Source: an uncultured Oscillibacter sp. (lineage in GTDB: Bacteria; Bacillota_A; Clostridia; Oscillospirales; Oscillospiraceae). Taken from it: a stretch of 5,973 bases of DNA. A program made the position numbers and the translations under genes. This document shows positions 3,849 through 5,973 of the stretch, one piece after another. The stretch covers positions 1 through 5,973 of the forward strand of contig CABQCB010000125.1 of NCBI GenBank assembly GCA_902462475.1. Reading direction: 5' to 3'. Position 1 is the stretch's first letter. The number at the start of each line of letters is the position of its first letter. The notes under the pieces were generated by a model. It was given only the letters and a program-made list of their open reading frames with translations. It was not told the DNA's origin and searched no databases.

Positions 3849-5552
3849 ATGGATGAAAAACTGCTAGAATCACCCTCCCATACGGATGATCCGGCGCCCA
3901 AGCGGCGGCGGTGGAAATGGAGCGGCATCAAGGGAAAGAAAAAGTGGATCGCGCTGGTGCTGGTGGTGGCCGTGGCCGCCGGAGGCTTCGGCTGGAGCCG
4001 CCTGCGCGCGCCGGAGGCTGCCGCCACGGAGATCACCTACCAGCAAGAGCAGGTCCAGCGGCGCTCCATCACCAACTCCCTCAGCTCCAGCGGTACGCTG
4101 GAACCGGCCAACTCCTACACGGTGAGCACCCTGGTGTCCGCGGAGGTCCTCTCGGATACGTTTGAAGAGGGGGACCTGGTGGAGGAGGGGCAGCTTTTGT
4201 ACACCCTGGATGCCTCGGACGCCTCCAGCAGCCAGACCCAGGCGCAAAACAGCTATTCCCAGGCCAAGAGCAGCTATGACCAGGCGGTGGCCGCCAAGTA
4301 CCCTGAGGCGGATATGAGCGGCACCGTCAGCGAGGTGTATGTGCGCAACGGGGACACCGTCTCCGCCGGCACGGAGCTTTTGAAGATCGTGGGCGACAAC
4401 AATCTCTACATCGATTTCCTCTTTGCCTACGTGGACAGCTCGGATTTCTATGTGGGCCAGACGGCCACCATCTTCATCGACGGCCTGGCCGGCACCCTCA
4501 CGGGCACGGTGTCCGCCGTGTCCCAGGGGGAGATGGTCTCTGACAACGGCATGATGCTCACCACCGTCCGGGTCAAGGCAACCAACCCCGGCCTGGTCAC
4601 GTCCAGCTACACGGCCAGCGCCTCCATCGGCAACTACGTCAGCTACGGAGAGTCTCCCATCCAGATCAGTGAGAGCAGCGTCGTCACCGCCGAGGCCTCC
4701 GGCAAGGTCAGCGGATTGAACTTCCTGGCCGGCGACTCCATTTCCGCCGGGGACCGGATCTGCACCATCACCGGCGACAGCGTGGACAATCAGATCGAAA
4801 ACGCCCGCATCAACCTGGAAAACGCCCAGAGCAGCGTCCAGACCGCGGCGGATAAGCTGGAGGACTACCAGATCACCGCGCCCATCTCCGGCACTGTGGT
4901 CACCAAGACCGCCAAGGCCGGCGACAAGGTGGAGGGCGGCTCCTCCGGCACGCTGTGCACCATCTATGACCTGAGCTATCTGGAGATGACCATGAACATC
5001 GACGAGCTGGACATCGGCTCCGTGGCCGTTGGGCAGACGGTGGAGATCACCGCCGACGCCGTAGAGGGCAAGACCTACACCGGCACGGTGACCCGGGTGT
5101 CCGTGGCGGGCACCACCGCCGGCGGCATCACCACCTACCCCGTCACCGTCCGCATCGACGAGACAGACGGCCTGCTGCCGGGCATGAACGTGGACGCCCA
5201 GATCGTGCTGGACCAGGCAGAAGACGTGCTGGCCATCCCGTCCGGCGCCGTGAACCGGGGCGACACGGTGCTCATCACCGCCGACTCCCCCAGCGCGGCC
5301 AATGCCCTGGACCAGGAGGCCCCCGAGGGCTATGTGTACGTGTCCGTGGAGACGGGCGTCAGTGACGACAGCTACATCGAGATCCTCTCCGGATTGCAGG
5401 AGGGCGACACCGTGGCCTACATTCCCACCTCCTCCGGCGGCGCCATGTCCATGATGATGGGCGGCGCCATGGCCATGGGCGGCGGCACCGTGATGGTCAG
5501 CGGCGGCCCCGGCGGTGCAGGCGGCGCAGGCGGCGGAGGGCCCAGAGGATGA
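3849..5552 (+). CDS. Membrane-fusion adaptor of an ABC exporter (HlyD/MacA/YknX-like), duplicated core
   Basis: This 567-residue protein is anchored in the membrane and works outside it as the adaptor of a MacB-type exporter. Order: charged cytosolic start with RRRWKW and KGKKK (19-32); one membrane helix (33-52); a first lipoyl half (81-124); a short helical hairpin rich in Gln, Ser and Ala (125-152); a second lipoyl half with SGTV, NGDTV (157-181); a beta-barrel with VGQTATIFIDG (186-262). Then the same order again: lipoyl half (273-311), helical segment (312-340), lipoyl half ITAPISGTVV (342-376), barrel with VGQTVEI (377-455). A membrane-proximal domain (456-527) follows, then a Gly/Met-rich tail (529-567). 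The doubled core makes it longer than the roughly 380-residue MacA type. ATG 3849 follows AAAGGA by 10 bases. No lipobox or cleavable signal is seen. The ABC ATPase overlaps by ATGA. The cargo is unknown; peptides, antibiotics or lipids are typical of relatives. Confidence 0.9.
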   Translation: MDEKLLESPSHTDDPAPKRRRWKWSGIKGKKKWIALVLVVAVAAGGFGWSRLRAPEAAATEITYQQEQVQRRSITNSLSSSGTLEPANSYTVSTLVSAEVLSDTFEEGDLVEEGQLLYTLDASDASSSQTQAQNSYSQAKSSYDQAVAAKYPEADMSGTVSEVYVRNGDTVSAGTELLKIVGDNNLYIDFLFAYVDSSDFYVGQTATIFIDGLAGTLTGTVSAVSQGEMVSDNGMMLTTVRVKATNPGLVTSSYTASASIGNYVSYGESPIQISESSVVTAEASGKVSGLNFLAGDSISAGDRICTITGDSVDNQIENARINLENAQSSVQTAADKLEDYQITAPISGTVVTKTAKAGDKVEGGSSGTLCTIYDLSYLEMTMNIDELDIGSVAVGQTVEITADAVEGKTYTGTVTRVSVAGTTAGGITTYPVTVRIDETDGLLPGMNVDAQIVLDQAEDVLAIPSGAVNRGDTVLITADSPSAANALDQEAPEGYVYVSVETGVSDDSYIEILSGLQEGDTVAYIPTSSGGAMSMMMGGAMAMGGGTVMVSGGPGGAGGAGGGGPRG

Positions 5553-5973
5553 GCGCACTGATCGAATTCCGGGACGTATGCAAGTTCTACCAGATGGGTG
5601 AGAGCACCGTCCGGGCGGCGGACCACATCTCCTTTTCCATTCAGAAGGGGGAGTTTGTGGCCATCGTGGGCCAGTCCGGCTCCGGCAAGTCCACCTGCAT
5701 GAACATCATCGGCTGCCTGGATGTGCCCACCTCCGGCACCTATCTGCTGGACGGCCAGGACGTGGGAAAGATGGACAAAAATCAGCTGGCGGCCATCCGC
5801 AACAAGATGCTGGGCTTCATTTTCCAGCAGTATAACCTGCTTCCCAAGCTGACGCTGCTGGAAAACGTGGAGGTGCCGCTCATGTATGCGGGCATGCCCA
5901 AGGCCGAGCGGCGGGAGCGGGCCAAGCTGGCGCTGGAGCTGGTGGGCCTGGGCGACAAGCTGCGCCACAAGCC
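5549..5973 (+). CDS. ABC transporter ATP-binding protein, MacB/LolD/YknY type (N-terminal part)
   Basis: The gene begins at ATG 5549, overlapping the adaptor stop as ATGA, with GGAGGG (5535-5540) 8 bases before. It runs off the window after 141 complete codons. The N-terminal part of a cytosolic ATPase is clear: ALIEFRDVCKFYQMGE (3-18), with the aromatic A-loop at Y14; Walker A GQSGSGKST (41-49); the MNIIGCLDVPTSG stretch (51-63), highly typical of the MacB/LolD/FtsE-like group; and the Q-loop FQQYNLLPKLT (92-102) followed by ENVEVPL. Position 50 is Cys where Leu is usual after GKST; this is a minor change. Signature motif, Walker B and H-loop would lie beyond the end. With the upstream adaptor it predicts a tripartite exporter whose FtsX/MacB-like permease should follow. 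About 225-260 residues are expected in full. Confidence 0.95.
   Translation, partial: MSALIEFRDVCKFYQMGESTVRAADHISFSIQKGEFVAIVGQSGSGKSTCMNIIGCLDVPTSGTYLLDGQDVGKMDKNQLAAIRNKMLGFIFQQYNLLPKLTLLENVEVPLMYAGMPKAERRERAKLALELVGLGDKLRHK

Noticed and set aside
3870..5558. 562-codon minus-strand ORF opposite the adaptor gene
   Set aside because: A codon-bias shadow: repetitive Gly/His/Ala/Val composition and no recognisable domain, while the + strand encodes a clear adaptor.
1..5973. CRISPR array, tRNA/rRNA genes, insertion sequences, prophage or attachment sites
   Set aside because: No regularly spaced repeats, tRNA-like cloverleaf, transposase or integrase reading frames, or terminal repeats were seen; the window reads as ordinary metabolic and transport operons.

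Overview
The window looks like chromosomal DNA from a GC-rich, low-complexity-free Firmicute (Bacillota), most likely a gut clostridial lineage of the Oscillospiraceae type. This is an inference from three things: strong GC bias at third codon positions, AAAGGA/GGAGG ribosome binding sites, and an ECF-type vitamin transporter subunit next to CytX and TenA. All genes lie on the + strand.

Region 1 (1-3712) is a thiamin salvage cluster. It runs: 3' end of thiE (1-193), a 191-base gap with three hairpins, thiD (385-1182), a ThiT-family ECF S component (1179-1790), tenA (1787-2449), cytX (2495-3664), and a very strong intrinsic terminator (3672-3712). thiD, thiT-like and tenA are joined by two ATGA stop/start overlaps. 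cytX follows after 45 bases that hold a GC hairpin. Together the genes describe a route for the pyrimidine half of thiamin. CytX brings in HMP. The ThiT-like protein brings in thiamin or a related compound. TenA hydrolyses aminopyrimidine breakdown products to HMP. ThiD phosphorylates HMP to HMP-PP, and ThiE joins HMP-PP to thiazole phosphate. No thiC is visible here. No TPP riboswitch core is visible in the gap before thiD; any such element would have to lie upstream of the window.

Region 2 (3713-3848) is a 136-base intergenic stretch, locally AT-rich, with dense structure. It has a tandem 11-base direct repeat, a perfect 9-base inverted repeat, a 6-base hairpin, and an 11-base perfect complement to the ribosome binding site of the next gene. 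It looks like a regulated leader.

Region 3 (3849-5973) starts an MFP/ABC exporter operon. A 567-residue membrane-fusion (HlyD/MacA/YknX-like) adaptor has an internally duplicated lipoyl/barrel core and a Gly/Met-rich tail. It overlaps by ATGA with a MacB/LolD/YknY-type ABC ATPase that runs off the window. A FtsX/MacB-like permease is expected next, but is not in view.

The points most worth a second look are the altered ligand-pocket positions and extra N-terminal helix of the ThiT-like protein, the ribosome-site-sequestering leader with 11-base repeats before the exporter, the duplicated adaptor with its Met-rich tail, and the structured thiE-thiD gap.
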